Shown: positions 9,951 through 19,913 of the stretch, in pieces
Layout of the letters: each line of letters opens with the position of its first letter
Numbering within the stretch: position 1 is the stretch's first letter
Assembly (NCBI GenBank): GCA_017694755.1
Contig: JADIMO010000035.1
Span: 1 to 64,000 of the forward strand
Source of the DNA: Candidatus Cryptobacteroides merdavium
GTDB lineage: Bacteria; Bacteroidota; Bacteroidia; Bacteroidales; UBA932
Length of the DNA: 64,000 bases
Reading direction: 5' to 3'
Notes under the pieces: generated by a model
Database searches by the model: none
What the model was told of the DNA's origin: nothing
What the model saw: only the letters and a program-made list of their open reading frames with translations
Translations under genes and position numbers: made by a program

Positions 9951-10619
9951 ATGGAGAACGGACAGGAAGATTTCGGACTTGACTACAATACGCAGCGAGA
10001 GAAGCTGAGAATGCCTGAATACGGGCGCAATGTGCAGAAGATGACCGACTATGTAAGGTCGATACAGAACAGGGCCAAGCGCAACGAGCAGGCTGAGTCT
10101 GTCGTGAAGGTGATGGAGATACTCAACCCGCAGGTGCATTCCCAGGAGGATTATGAGCAGAAACTCTGGGACCACCTGTGCATCATCTCAGGCTTTGACC
10201 TGGACATTGATTCGCCGTACCCGATGCCGACGAGGGAGCAGCTCACGACCCCTCCGGCCATGATTCCGGTGAAGAGGAAGCCGATCAAGGCCACTCATTA
10301 CGGCAGGAACATAGAAAGCATCATAGACCTTATCTCCGACATGGAGGACGGGGAGATGAAGACTGCCATGATAAGGTCGCTCGCCATATACATGAGGCAG
10401 CAGTATCTCATCTGGAACAAGGATTCAGTGGCTGACGAGACCATTTTCCAGGACATAGAGAAACTGTCGGACTACAGGATAAAGGTGCCTGAGGGAATGA
10501 AACTTTCAAGGGTATCTACCGAAATGTCATATTCCCGTCCGGGTCTCAATCCTGTCAAGTCAAAGAATCAGGGCATGCGCCAGAAAAACGGGATGCGTCC
10601 GAAAAACCAGAGGAAATAG
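9951..10619 (+). CDS. DUF4290 domain-containing protein
   Basis: 222 aa; YNTQREKLRMPEYGRNVQKMTDYVRSIQNRAKRNEQAESVVKVMEILNPQ is characteristic of DUF4290. TATCTTTG -7 box at 9920-9927. Confidence 0.85.
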   Translation: MENGQEDFGLDYNTQREKLRMPEYGRNVQKMTDYVRSIQNRAKRNEQAESVVKVMEILNPQVHSQEDYEQKLWDHLCIISGFDLDIDSPYPMPTREQLTTPPAMIPVKRKPIKATHYGRNIESIIDLISDMEDGEMKTAMIRSLAIYMRQQYLIWNKDSVADETIFQDIEKLSDYRIKVPEGMKLSRVSTEMSYSRPGLNPVKSKNQGMRQKNGMRPKNQRK

Positions 10620-10625
10620 TTTCAG

Positions 10626-13280
10626 ATGCCGACAAAGAAGCCAAAGGAAAGCAAGGAACGGCGGCCGGCCCGGAAATTCCGGTTCTCTTTTCTCCCGTCA
10701 CTTGACGGCGAGCAGAAGAAAAAGGTTGTCAAGGTCACGGGGCTTGCCGTGGCCACTTTTGCCATATTCACCCTCATAGCGATAGTTTCGTATCTGTTCA
10801 CATGGAAGGCTGACCAGAGCCTGCTTTCGGACCCGTTCATGATGGATGGGGAGGCGGAGGTTCACAATTCCGCCGGCAAACTCGGCTACAGATGGGGACA
10901 TTTTCTTGTGTGCCGCTGTTTCGGACTCGGCAGTTTTGCCTTTGTCATTCTGCTCGGTGTCATCGCGGCAAGGCTGCTGTTCGGGCAGAGGCGCATGGGG
11001 GTAGTGAAAGCATTCGTCGTGACTGTTTCCGGGGCTGTCGCGGTTTCGGTGCTCCTGGCTTTCATAGCGCAGTTTTCCGGAGGTGAACTTGCTTTCGGGG
11101 GAGGTCTCGGAGGTGACTGCGGGGCTGCAATAGTAAGCTGGTCTGCCAACCTTGTGGGAAATATTGTCACAGGGGTCCTCATTCTGATACTTGTATTGGC
11201 CTGGCTCCTGTTTTCCAGCAGGAGGTTCTCTTCATGGATGCTTTCTGCATTTGACCGTCCCGCAGCAGCACGGGAAGGGGAAAACGGAGAGTCTAAGGAA
11301 TCTGTCCTGCCGGCTGAAGGTTCATCAGGGACAAATGCGGAAGGTGATTCTGCCGGAGCAGGGACTGACGATGCCGGAGCGGAAGAGCGCAGGCCGGATG
11401 CCGCCGGTACCGGTGACATGGAGGACCGTCGCCGGACAGCAGAAGATGCCGATATGGCTGATGATTCCGATGTGAGTGGGCGTGACCTTGCAGAAGGTGA
11501 TTCTGTCGGCAAGGCAGGATTTGAAGGGCATGACGGAAATGCAATGTCTGAAGGAATTTCTGCTGTACCAGGAAGCAAAGGGGTGAAGACATCCCCGTTT
11601 GCTTCCGGCAGAGGGGTGGCGGAATCCGTGTCCGACGTTACGGAGAAGTCTGACCCGGCGCAACTGGAGGTGATAAAGGGGGAAATGGCGACTGAGGTCA
11701 GGAAGGAACTGCCGAGGATAGACAACAGGGAAGAGCTGGAGAACTACCGTTTCCCGAGCCTTGATCTGCTTTCCGATTATCCTGACGGACGGCATGAGGT
11801 GGCGAATGAGGAACTGGAACGCAACAACAACAAGATACGGGCGACTCTTCTGAGCTATAAGATACAGGTGGAGAAGGTGTCGGCCTGTGTGGGGCCTACC
11901 GTCACTCTGTACAAGATAGTCCCTGCAAAGGGAGTGAAGATATCCGCCATCAGGAATCTGGAGGAGGACATCGCCCTCTCGCTCGGGGCAAAGGGAGTGA
12001 GGGTGGTCACTCTTGAGGATGCCGTGGGCATAGAGGTGGCGAACGACCGCCCGTCCATCGTGCCTCTGAAATTCATGCTCAATGACGATGCGTTCAGGAA
12101 CACCAAATATGAGCTCCCTGTGGCGATAGGGGCGACAATCACCAACAAGGTGAAGGTGTTCGACCTTGCCGACTCGCCGCATCTGCTGATAGCCGGTGCC
12201 ACCAAACAGGGAAAATCCGTCGGACTGAATGTGATAATCACCTCTCTGCTGTATTCCAAGCATCCGTCTGAGCTCAAGTTCGTGTTCATCGATCCGAAGA
12301 TGGTCGAATTCACTCTGTATTCCAAGCTGATAAGGCATTATCTTGCCGTGCTTCCGAAGGCTGTGAGCGAACAGGACGAGATGGACAATGCGATAGTGAA
12401 GCAGCCAAAGCATGCAGAGGAGATACTGCGTTCCCTCTGTCTTGAAATGGATGAGAGATACCATCTCATAAGCAAGGCCGAGGTGAGGAACATAAAGGAA
12501 TACAACAACAAATACCGTGACAGATATCTTCTTCCGACCGAGGGGCACCGTTTTCTGCCGTATATAGTGGTCGTGATAGACGAGTATGCAGATCTTATCA
12601 TGACCGGAAGCACGGGAGGGGAGAGCAAGACCATAGCAAGAAGTGTGACCACTTCCATCATCAGGCTTGCACAGAAGGGCCGTGCGGCAGGTATCCATGT
12701 CATAATCGCCACGCAGCGCCCGTCAGTGGATGTCATCACCGGCCTCATCAAGACCAATTTCCCGACACGAATAGCGTTCAGGGTGGTTACAAGGACCGAT
12801 TCGGGCACTATTCTCGACTCTCCGGGGGCGGAGAAGCTCATCGGAAGGGGAGACATGCTCTATTATGCTGGAGTGGAGATGGAAAGGATGCAGTGCGCTT
12901 TTGTGGACAAGGAGATTAAGCAGATAACGGAGTTCATCGGAAGCCAGACCGGCTACAGGCAGGCATATTCCACCCCATATTATCTGCCTGTGCCTCAGTC
13001 TGAAGACGGCGATGCACCGTCGGGTGATCTGGTGGACATGCAGAACCTTGACCCTCTGTTCGAGGATGCCGCAAGGCTTGTGGTGCTGAACCAGATAGGC
13101 TCCACATCCACCCTGCAGAGGAAGCTGGGCATGGGCTATGCCCGTGCTGGCCGTGTCATGGACCAGCTGGAGTCTGCCGGCATTGTCGGCCCTCAGGAAG
13201 GTTCCAAGCCCCGTCAGGTACTTGTGCCGGACTATGATACCCTCGATCCTATCCTGAAGGCTTTCCAGAAGACGGAATGA
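10626..13280 (+). CDS. ftsK: DNA translocase FtsK/SpoIIIE
   Basis: N-terminal TM helices, acidic low-complexity linker, Walker A GATKQGKSVGLN, VVIDEYADLIM, ATQRPSVDVITGLIKTNFPTRIAFRV, C-terminal gamma winged helix (STLQRKLGMGYARAGRVMDQLE). Confidence 0.96.
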   Translation: MPTKKPKESKERRPARKFRFSFLPSLDGEQKKKVVKVTGLAVATFAIFTLIAIVSYLFTWKADQSLLSDPFMMDGEAEVHNSAGKLGYRWGHFLVCRCFGLGSFAFVILLGVIAARLLFGQRRMGVVKAFVVTVSGAVAVSVLLAFIAQFSGGELAFGGGLGGDCGAAIVSWSANLVGNIVTGVLILILVLAWLLFSSRRFSSWMLSAFDRPAAAREGENGESKESVLPAEGSSGTNAEGDSAGAGTDDAGAEERRPDAAGTGDMEDRRRTAEDADMADDSDVSGRDLAEGDSVGKAGFEGHDGNAMSEGISAVPGSKGVKTSPFASGRGVAESVSDVTEKSDPAQLEVIKGEMATEVRKELPRIDNREELENYRFPSLDLLSDYPDGRHEVANEELERNNNKIRATLLSYKIQVEKVSACVGPTVTLYKIVPAKGVKISAIRNLEEDIALSLGAKGVRVVTLEDAVGIEVANDRPSIVPLKFMLNDDAFRNTKYELPVAIGATITNKVKVFDLADSPHLLIAGATKQGKSVGLNVIITSLLYSKHPSELKFVFIDPKMVEFTLYSKLIRHYLAVLPKAVSEQDEMDNAIVKQPKHAEEILRSLCLEMDERYHLISKAEVRNIKEYNNKYRDRYLLPTEGHRFLPYIVVVIDEYADLIMTGSTGGESKTIARSVTTSIIRLAQKGRAAGIHVIIATQRPSVDVITGLIKTNFPTRIAFRVVTRTDSGTILDSPGAEKLIGRGDMLYYAGVEMERMQCAFVDKEIKQITEFIGSQTGYRQAYSTPYYLPVPQSEDGDAPSGDLVDMQNLDPLFEDAARLVVLNQIGSTSTLQRKLGMGYARAGRVMDQLESAGIVGPQEGSKPRQVLVPDYDTLDPILKAFQKTE

Positions 13281-13329
13281 TTTTCATCCCGAGCGCAGAG
13301 GAATCTGCATTAATTAAAGAGATTTTGTA

Positions 13330-14046
13330 GTGAATATGGTGTGGACATCAATAATTGCAGCGGTGTTGACAACTGCAGTCGGAACAGAAAATGTTCTTGC
13401 CGGGGAAGACTCTCCGGTCTTGTATACGTTGTGGTCGGTACCGGAGGTTCATACGGGCTCCGTGTCTCAGCAGTCATCAGGCATTCTTGACAAATTCATT
13501 GCGGGACTGGCCTCTTCGTCCGCTGCATTTGACTATGAATATGTCCTGGACAATGCCAAGGTGAAGATGACAGGAAGCGGAAATGTCATTCTTCAGGACA
13601 ATTCTTTCATCATGAAGGGCGACGGACTGGAAGTCTATTGCGACGGTTCCGTGAAATGGACCATAGACAGGAATGCGTCCGAGGCTGTAGCCGAGTCGTT
13701 TGACCGTGAGCATCCCGACTATCTTGCCAACCCTGCCCTTATCGTGGGCGATGTTTCCCGTGTCTTTTCAGTCGTGTCAGAGAAGTCTTCTTCCTTCGGC
13801 GGCAAGTCCGTCACCGCTCTTCATCTCGCACCTCTGCCCGGCCTGAAAGGCATATCTTCCGCCGTGCTCTACCTCTCCGGAACTGAATCTCCAGTTCCGG
13901 CCGGCCTTGAAATGAAGATGGATGACGACATCATTCTCACCCTGACCGTCACCTCTTTCTCACTCTCATCCAAGACAGATCTATCTTCCTTCGCCTTCAA
14001 TGAGAAGACTCTTTCCTCCGATTTCATCATCACTGATCTCCGGTAA
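13330..14046 (+). CDS. LolA-like outer-membrane lipoprotein carrier protein
   Basis: Signal peptide, LolA-like beta fold segment (FDYEYVLDNAKVKMTGSGNVILQDNSFIMKGDGLEVYCDGSVKWTIDR); conserved position after ftsK. GTG start or ATG at 13336. Confidence 0.7.
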   Translation: MNMVWTSIIAAVLTTAVGTENVLAGEDSPVLYTLWSVPEVHTGSVSQQSSGILDKFIAGLASSSAAFDYEYVLDNAKVKMTGSGNVILQDNSFIMKGDGLEVYCDGSVKWTIDRNASEAVAESFDREHPDYLANPALIVGDVSRVFSVVSEKSSSFGGKSVTALHLAPLPGLKGISSAVLYLSGTESPVPAGLEMKMDDDIILTLTVTSFSLSSKTDLSSFAFNEKTLSSDFIITDLR

Positions 14047-14050
14047 TGTC

Positions 14051-14863
14051 TTACCAGGAGCCGGATGCTCCGCCGCCGCCGAAACTGCCGCCTCCAAAGC
14101 CTCCGAAGCCTCCACTGAAACCGCCGCCGGAGCCGCCCCAGCCGGAACTTCTGCCGTGGCTGCCGAGGAGGCTGCCGATGATGATGGTGTCCATGAGGTC
14201 GGGACCGCCGCCGGTGCTGCCGCTGTTGCCGCCTCCATGGCGTCTGCCGAAGATGGCGGACAGGAGGATTACAGCGAATATGAATAAAAAGATGGCGATG
14301 GTGAATATGCCTCCGATGGAAAGGTCGTCATCGCCTCGGGGTTCTGAGATTTCGCCTGAAGCAAGTTGCATGAGGACAGTACAGCCTGCGGCCACTCCTC
14401 CGAAATAATCGCCTTCTGCAAAGCGCGGTATCATTTCGTTGTCGATGATACGCTTGGCGTACGCGTCAGGAATGGCGCCTTCGAGACCGTAGCCGACACT
14501 GATGTTCACCTGGCCGTTTGAATCCCTTGTCTTGGGCTTCACCACCACGACCACGCCGTTGTTGAACTCCGCAGAGCCCACTCCCCAGTCAAGACCTATC
14601 CTTGTGCCGTATTCTGCAGGAGTATAGCCTTCAAGATCATTTGTGGTGACGACTGTTATCTGATTTGATGTGGAGTCATCGAAAGCGGTGAGCACGTGTT
14701 CAAGCCTCTGTGTCTGCGGCAGGGTGAAAAGTCCTGCAAGGTCATTCACGAGCCTTGGCGGCTGCGGTTTTGCCGGAATGGCATGGGAGAAGGTGCAGAC
14801 AAGCAGCAGGACAGCTGCAAGGCAATATCTGACGGTATTTCTTTTCATAATATATGGCAACAA
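14051..14863 (-). CDS. TPM domain-containing membrane protein (YgcG family) with Gly-rich C-terminus
   Basis: RLVNDLAGLFTLPQTQRLEHVLTAFDDSTSNQITVVTTNDLEGYTPAEYGTRI...WGVG..FNNGVVVVVKP, TM helix, GGGFSGGFGGFGGGSFGGGGASGSW tail. Confidence 0.92.
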   Translation of the reverse strand: MLPYIMKRNTVRYCLAAVLLLVCTFSHAIPAKPQPPRLVNDLAGLFTLPQTQRLEHVLTAFDDSTSNQITVVTTNDLEGYTPAEYGTRIGLDWGVGSAEFNNGVVVVVKPKTRDSNGQVNISVGYGLEGAIPDAYAKRIIDNEMIPRFAEGDYFGGVAAGCTVLMQLASGEISEPRGDDDLSIGGIFTIAIFLFIFAVILLSAIFGRRHGGGNSGSTGGGPDLMDTIIIGSLLGSHGRSSGWGGSGGGFSGGFGGFGGGSFGGGGASGSW

Positions 14864-14948
14864 TTGTCATTCGGGGCAAATCGGAGACAACAGCTGCTCC
14901 GCGCGCAATGACATGTAAGGATATTAATTTATGGCCAGAGCCGGTCTC

Positions 14949-15389
14949 TCAGTTCTTTCCGAAAGATATTTCATCCGGAAGTTCATTCACATCGTCCTTG
15001 CTGTACGGGAAATATTCTTTCAGTTTTTCTCCGGCCATCCTTGCGGCTGCGGCAAGCCCCTCGGCGAAATGCCCTTCCGAAAACATGTCGTGCATTTTCT
15101 GCGATACATCATGCCAGAAATCCTGCGGAACCGCATTGTTGATCCCGCTGTCTCCGACTATGGCGAAGACCTTGGACTGGCATGCAACATATATCAGGAC
15201 TCCATTGTGGAGCTCCGTCCTGTCCATCTTGAGATATCTGAAAACTTCGACGGCCCGTTTCATCGGGTCCCCGCCGCATTTCTCGTCAAGGTGGATGCGG
15301 ATTTCACCTGATGTGCCGAGTTCTGCCTCTTTTATGGCAGCAACGACATCGGCCTTATCTTTTTCAGAAAGGAATTCCCTTGCTTTCAT
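14949..15389 (-). CDS. TPM domain-containing protein
   Basis: AAIKEAELGTSGEIRIHLDEKCGGDPMKRAVEVFRYLKMDRTELHNGVLIYVACQSKVFAIVGDSGIN; operon with lemA. Confidence 0.9.
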   Translation of the reverse strand: MKAREFLSEKDKADVVAAIKEAELGTSGEIRIHLDEKCGGDPMKRAVEVFRYLKMDRTELHNGVLIYVACQSKVFAIVGDSGINNAVPQDFWHDVSQKMHDMFSEGHFAEGLAAAARMAGEKLKEYFPYSKDDVNELPDEISFGKN

Positions 15390-15417
15390 CGGTGGACGGG
15401 CTTCTTTTGCCGGAGGG

Positions 15418-16008
15418 TCAGAATTTTACTTCCGGTGCTGTTTCGGCGCCTTCGGCTGCCTTGAAATATCCTTTTGTCTCAAAGTTGAACATTGATGCGA
15501 TGATGTTCTTCGGGAAGCTTCTGACCATTGTATTGTAGCTTCTGGCCGTCTCGTTGAACTTCATCCTTTCGGTGGTGATCCTGTTTTCGGTGCCTTCAAG
15601 CTGGGCCTGCAGGTCCCTGAAATTCTGGTTGGCCTTCAGGTCAGGATAGTTCTCCGTTATCATAAGCAGCCTGCCGAGAGCCTGGCTGAGCTCTCCCTGC
15701 GCGCTCTGGAACTGTGCGATGCTCTCTTCGCTGAGATCGGACGGATCCACGGTGATCTGAGTAGCCTTTGACCTGGCTGCCATCACGCTTTCGAGGGTGG
15801 ATGACTCGTGCTCCGCATAGCCTTTGACAGTGGCCACGAGATTTGGGATGAGGTCTGCCCTGCGCTGATAGACATTCTCTACCTGCGCCCAGGCTGCGCT
15901 TACCTGTTCATCGGCCTTTACAAGCCCGTTGTATGAGTTCTTTACCCAGAAGAAAAGCGCCAGCACTATGGCGGCTATGACGAGGATTGTTATTGTCCCT
16001 TTTTTCAT
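15418..16008 (-). CDS. lemA: LemA family protein
   Basis: MKKGTITILVIAAIVLALFFWVKNSYNGLVKADEQVSAAWAQVENVYQRRADLIPNLVATVKGYAEHE... ENYPDLKANQNFRDLQAQLEGTENRI. Start reset from 16122 to 16008. Confidence 0.95.
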   Translation of the reverse strand: MKKGTITILVIAAIVLALFFWVKNSYNGLVKADEQVSAAWAQVENVYQRRADLIPNLVATVKGYAEHESSTLESVMAARSKATQITVDPSDLSEESIAQFQSAQGELSQALGRLLMITENYPDLKANQNFRDLQAQLEGTENRITTERMKFNETARSYNTMVRSFPKNIIASMFNFETKGYFKAAEGAETAPEVKF

Positions 16009-16138
16009 TGTATCTTTATTTAAATGGTAATGTATCGTATCTGATGGATATGTGCTGTCCTGATGAATGCATTTATTTTGTCCTGCTGATGAGGGTATTT
16101 TGTTCTGCTGATGCAACAGCATGCGTCAGTTCCGGTTC

Positions 16139-17335
16139 TTATCTGGCATCCCTTACACAACGGACAGGCAAGGCGAAGCTGCTTTTGTCAGTGTAGTTCA
16201 GCAGGAGGTCCGGCCTGTTGTCGTACATGTAGACATAATATGCCGAAGATGAACTCTGCGTGCTTGCTGACGCTGCGTTCCCGCCGCTTGCTCCGGATAT
16301 GGCATCTTCTGCGTTCCCGCTGCCGTTTTCCTGCTGATATTCAGTGGATGTCCAGAATCCGGCATATTCATTCATTCCGAAGAATGTCCATATCTTGTTC
16401 TGTCCTTCACCCCTGTCAAGGACAGTGGCATATCCGGTAGGGATGACAGAAAAGCCGCTTTCATTGGTGATCTGCACTGCAGGCCAGTATTCCCACATTT
16501 CATCTCCGTTGAATCTAACATTGGTCATCAGCTTGCCTGTAGCTCCCGCCCAAAGTGACGGATTCCCGTTCTCGCCGGATGATGTCCCGTCTCCGGAACC
16601 GTTTTCTCCGGATTCGGAAAAATATCTTCCGAGGGAATTCCAGTCATCGCGGGATGGAAGACGCCATGCATTGCCGCCGTCCGGATCTATGCTGCTGCAG
16701 ATTTCCGTGGCTTCGTCCCATGTGTAGAATCTTCCGAACATCCTTGAGACTGCATCTGAATTTTCAAGTGCAGCTCCTTTCGCCTCTTCTCCTGTGCCTT
16801 CTGATGCGATGTTTTCAGCCATCCATTCGAGACCTCCTATGGTGACGGTATTGTATGAACTGTTTCCGTCACTGCATGTGCCCGTGATGATGCCGTCGGC
16901 TATGTCCGAGTCGCCTTCCCTTGAAAGCGAATTTTCATTGACCGTAGTGGTGGTGACAGAATGGCTCATGCCATAATAACCTGTAGCAGAGGTGGAACAT
17001 GTCACGGTGAAGTTGCATAGTGTATCCTGTTTCTCCGAGCCCCAGAATGTGAAGGTGAAAGTCTGGCCGTCCTTGTCAAGGTCTTCGTCATCCACGGTGG
17101 TCGATCCCCTTGTCACGCTCCACGAATATGTCACTTCCACTCCGGTGGCATTGGTGACATCAGCAGCCTCCATGGTATGCGTTGAAGAAGCTTCTATATA
17201 TCTGTCAAGCTCAAATACGGGTGTATTGTCCACATACGGGAGCGATGTGGTATTTTCTTCATCGTTATTGCACGAAATCATGGCAAATGCCGCAATGGCG
17301 CACATGGATGCAATGTATAGTTTCCTCAAATCCAT
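16139..17335 (-). CDS. Lipoprotein with FISUMP (Fibrobacter succinogenes major paralogous) domain
   Basis: Lipobox MISC; PKD/Ig-like N-terminal region; C-terminal NTVTIGGLEWMAENIASE...GRFYTWDEATEICSSIDPDGGNAWRLPSRDDWNSLGRYF, with VRCVRDAR end. Confidence 0.8.
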   Translation of the reverse strand: MDLRKLYIASMCAIAAFAMISCNNDEENTTSLPYVDNTPVFELDRYIEASSTHTMEAADVTNATGVEVTYSWSVTRGSTTVDDEDLDKDGQTFTFTFWGSEKQDTLCNFTVTCSTSATGYYGMSHSVTTTTVNENSLSREGDSDIADGIITGTCSDGNSSYNTVTIGGLEWMAENIASEGTGEEAKGAALENSDAVSRMFGRFYTWDEATEICSSIDPDGGNAWRLPSRDDWNSLGRYFSESGENGSGDGTSSGENGNPSLWAGATGKLMTNVRFNGDEMWEYWPAVQITNESGFSVIPTGYATVLDRGEGQNKIWTFFGMNEYAGFWTSTEYQQENGSGNAEDAISGASGGNAASASTQSSSSAYYVYMYDNRPDLLLNYTDKSSFALPVRCVRDAR

Positions 17336-17482
17336 TTCACAAATCTTTAGTCACAACATCAATCTTACAAAGATGTGCATTTTTTGCGAAAATCCGCTAT
17401 TTTTGTACAAATACTTTGTCGAAAAAACGAAAAACGGACACTCTCACCGGATGTTGAGGTCATCATTCATTTATTCATGATA

Positions 17483-18553
17483 ATGGAAAAATTAAGATTT
17501 CCGGCCATTTTTCTGCCGGCTGTTGTTGCCCTGATGCTGTTTTCCTGCCGGCCTTCCGGCGAATATGTCACCATAACAGGCTATGCCCAGGGTGGCACAT
17601 ATATGATTAAGGTCAATGCTGACGGGGCAAAGACGGCTCCGGAAGACATGAAGGCCGCCATAGACTCCATATTGTCCGCCTTTGACAATTCCCTTTCAGG
17701 ATATAACCCGAATTCCATCCTGACGCGCTTCAATGCCGGGGAGACTGTGGTCCCGGACAGTACGTTCATTGAGATATACAGGCTGGCAAAGGATTTCTGG
17801 AGGACTACGGAAGGGGCGTTGGATGTATCTGCTGCCCCTCTTTTCGACATCTGGGGATTCGGCTTCACCTCCGATTCCCTGCCGTCCCCGTCAAAGGTGG
17901 AAGAAGTGAGGAAGGCAGTCGGTATGGACCGCCTTGTGCCTGACCTTGCGGATGCTATGGCAACTGACGGGACGCTCAAGGGTTCGGATGCAGTAGCAGA
18001 CGGGGATCTGGAGCATCTGCCTGAGTTGAACTACAATGCCATAGCCCAGGGATATTCATGTGATCTCGTGGCCTCGTATCTGGATGAAGCAGGCGTGAGG
18101 GATATGCTCGTGAATATAGGCGGGGAAATAGTGTGCAGCGGTGTGAACCCTGCCGGAGCAGCGTGGACGATAGGCGTGGACAGGCCTGTGGACGGGAACA
18201 ACGTATCCGGAGCGGATCTGAAAGGTGTGATGGAGGCCGGTCCGGAGCGGTGCGGGGTGGTGACATCCGGCAACTACAGGAAGTTCTATGTAAAGGACGG
18301 GAAGAAATATGCCCATACTGTGGACCCGAGGACGGGATGGCCCGTGCAGCATTCCCTTCTCAGTGCGACTATAGTGGCTCCGGATGCCGTTACTGCCGAT
18401 GCCTTTGCCACATATTGCATGGTGCTCGGGCTTGACGGGGCGGTGGAGTTCATCGAAGGAAGGTCTGATCTTGAAGGCTACCTCATCTATGAGGATTCCG
18501 AAGGGGTTATGCAGGCCTGGCATTCTTCCGGCTTCCGCCTTGTAAAAGAATAA
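17483..18553 (+). CDS. apbE: FAD:protein FMN transferase (ApbE family lipoprotein)
   Basis: Lipobox LFSC; DNSLSGYNPNSILTRFN, GALDVSAAPLFDIWGFG, NYNAIAQGYSCDLVASYLDEAGVRDMLVNIGGEI, YAHTVDPRTGWPVQHSLLSATIVAPDAVTADAFAT. ORF track start 17375 extended too far upstream. Confidence 0.92.
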   Translation: MEKLRFPAIFLPAVVALMLFSCRPSGEYVTITGYAQGGTYMIKVNADGAKTAPEDMKAAIDSILSAFDNSLSGYNPNSILTRFNAGETVVPDSTFIEIYRLAKDFWRTTEGALDVSAAPLFDIWGFGFTSDSLPSPSKVEEVRKAVGMDRLVPDLADAMATDGTLKGSDAVADGDLEHLPELNYNAIAQGYSCDLVASYLDEAGVRDMLVNIGGEIVCSGVNPAGAAWTIGVDRPVDGNNVSGADLKGVMEAGPERCGVVTSGNYRKFYVKDGKKYAHTVDPRTGWPVQHSLLSATIVAPDAVTADAFATYCMVLGLDGAVEFIEGRSDLEGYLIYEDSEGVMQAWHSSGFRLVKE

Positions 18554-18630
18554 TCATGTTGCATTAAGGAGTGGGTCGTGAGCTTTTTGTGGCAATATCC
18601 GGCGGATATTATAAATCCGTTGAACTGCCG

Positions 18631-19815
18631 TTAATTTAAAGTTCTGATTGTCATAAGGATGTCTTTGAGCAGCCCAATGCAGAAGCAGTCCAGGTCTATC
18701 AGGAATGACGGGCAGATGCCGAGGGCGGAAAGGGAGATGACTCCGACAGATGTTATCATTATGAAGTTGGACAGCGGCACGGCGAGAAGATTGGTGATGA
18801 TGAAATATTCGGGGAATGTCCCGAAATGTATCCATGCCGCCGGGGCTGTGAACACCTGGCAGGCTATCGTGAGCGCAGCTGCATCCCAAAGCCTTTTCAT
18901 CGGGCCCCTCCGCCTGTTCAGTGCCGGTGTCTGTCCGTTTGAACCCGCTGCCTGTCCATGATTGGCTTCCGGGATCCACGTCGTGCCGGAGTCCGGATCG
19001 GGGAACCAGCTTTTCATTTTCGGATAGAGGATGTAAATACCGGCCATTGCAAGATAGGATAGCTGGAAGCCGGCTGATGTTATGTTTTCCGGAGAAACGG
19101 CGAGCTGTATGGTGAGGGAGATGAAAAATATGTTCATCGGTCTGGTTTCGCGTCCTGTGAGCCTGGCGGTTTCGCTGAGGGTGATGAACAGCAGTGCACG
19201 GACAAGGGATGATGCAGCCCCTGTGACGGCAGTGTACCATGCGGAGATGGCGATTATGGACACGGAGCGTGCCTTCCTTGCCGCAGGCGTGTTGCCGAAG
19301 ACGGAAAGCAGTTTGAGCAGGATGGCGTAGATGATGCCGAGGTGCATTCCGGAGAGGGCGAGGATATGGGATGCCCCGCTGTCCCTGAATGCAGCTCTGA
19401 TGTGCGGGGACACATCGCTCCGGTCACCGGATATGAGGGCCTTGATGATGGCGGCGCTGTCACTGTCCCGATACGGTACGGAGTCGATAAGGTCCTTGAA
19501 TTTTCCGGACATGGATGCCAGGGCTTCTGCCGGAAGACTGCCTTGAAAAACGGAAATGCCGCCGTGGATGGAGACGGAAACCCTGCAGAGAAGTCCTGCC
19601 AGGGCGAAAAGCGACATGACTGAAACTGTCCTGCGCTGTCCTGTCTCCTTTGTCAGGCCAGCCGCAATGGCTGCGGAAGCGAAGAACATCATGGAGGCAG
19701 AAGCCAGAATATGCCGGTGTTCCGGGGGCACAGGCCCGCTGACAAGCCATTCCCCGGCAGCCGTGCCGGCCATAAAAAACAGGGCGATGCCCGCAGTATC
19801 TTTCGCCTCTCCCAT
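18631..19815 (-). CDS. ComEC/Rec2-like competence (DNA channel) protein, short form
   Basis: 394 aa; ALISGDRSDVSPHIRAAFRDSGASHILALSGMHLGII, ...TGAASSLVRALLFI; no metallo-beta-lactamase domain present. Confidence 0.85.
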   Translation of the reverse strand: MGEAKDTAGIALFFMAGTAAGEWLVSGPVPPEHRHILASASMMFFASAAIAAGLTKETGQRRTVSVMSLFALAGLLCRVSVSIHGGISVFQGSLPAEALASMSGKFKDLIDSVPYRDSDSAAIIKALISGDRSDVSPHIRAAFRDSGASHILALSGMHLGIIYAILLKLLSVFGNTPAARKARSVSIIAISAWYTAVTGAASSLVRALLFITLSETARLTGRETRPMNIFFISLTIQLAVSPENITSAGFQLSYLAMAGIYILYPKMKSWFPDPDSGTTWIPEANHGQAAGSNGQTPALNRRRGPMKRLWDAAALTIACQVFTAPAAWIHFGTFPEYFIITNLLAVPLSNFIMITSVGVISLSALGICPSFLIDLDCFCIGLLKDILMTIRTLN

Positions 19816-19828
19816 TTCGTTCCTATTT

Positions 19829-19860
19829 TTTGCTAAAATAGTTATTATTTTCTAACTTTG
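19829..19860 (+). promoter_or_regulatory. Primary-sigma promoter upstream of ackA-ptb-buk
   Basis: TTTG (19829-19832), 20-nt spacer, TAACTTTG (19853-19860). Confidence 0.8.
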
Positions 19861-19913
19861 AATGTTTTTTGGTTAGAATTTATATTGTTTGACAAACTTT
19901 TAAATAATTTTTT

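Noticed and set aside
11280-11660. Possible inserted domain or coding tandem repeat in ftsK
   Set aside because: Irregular acidic Gly/Ala/Asp/Glu linker, normal between FtsK membrane and motor domains.
10886-11725. 279-aa minus-strand Ser/Pro/Ala-rich ORF
   Set aside because: Reverse shadow of the acidic low-complexity FtsK linker.
11325-12698. 457-aa minus-strand ORF
   Set aside because: Antisense to the strongly supported FtsK ORF; sequence is His/Arg/Leu-rich shadow coding.
13981-14408. Ala/Pro-rich ORFs on both strands
   Set aside because: Frame shadows of the Gly-rich tail of the TPM protein (14051-14863).
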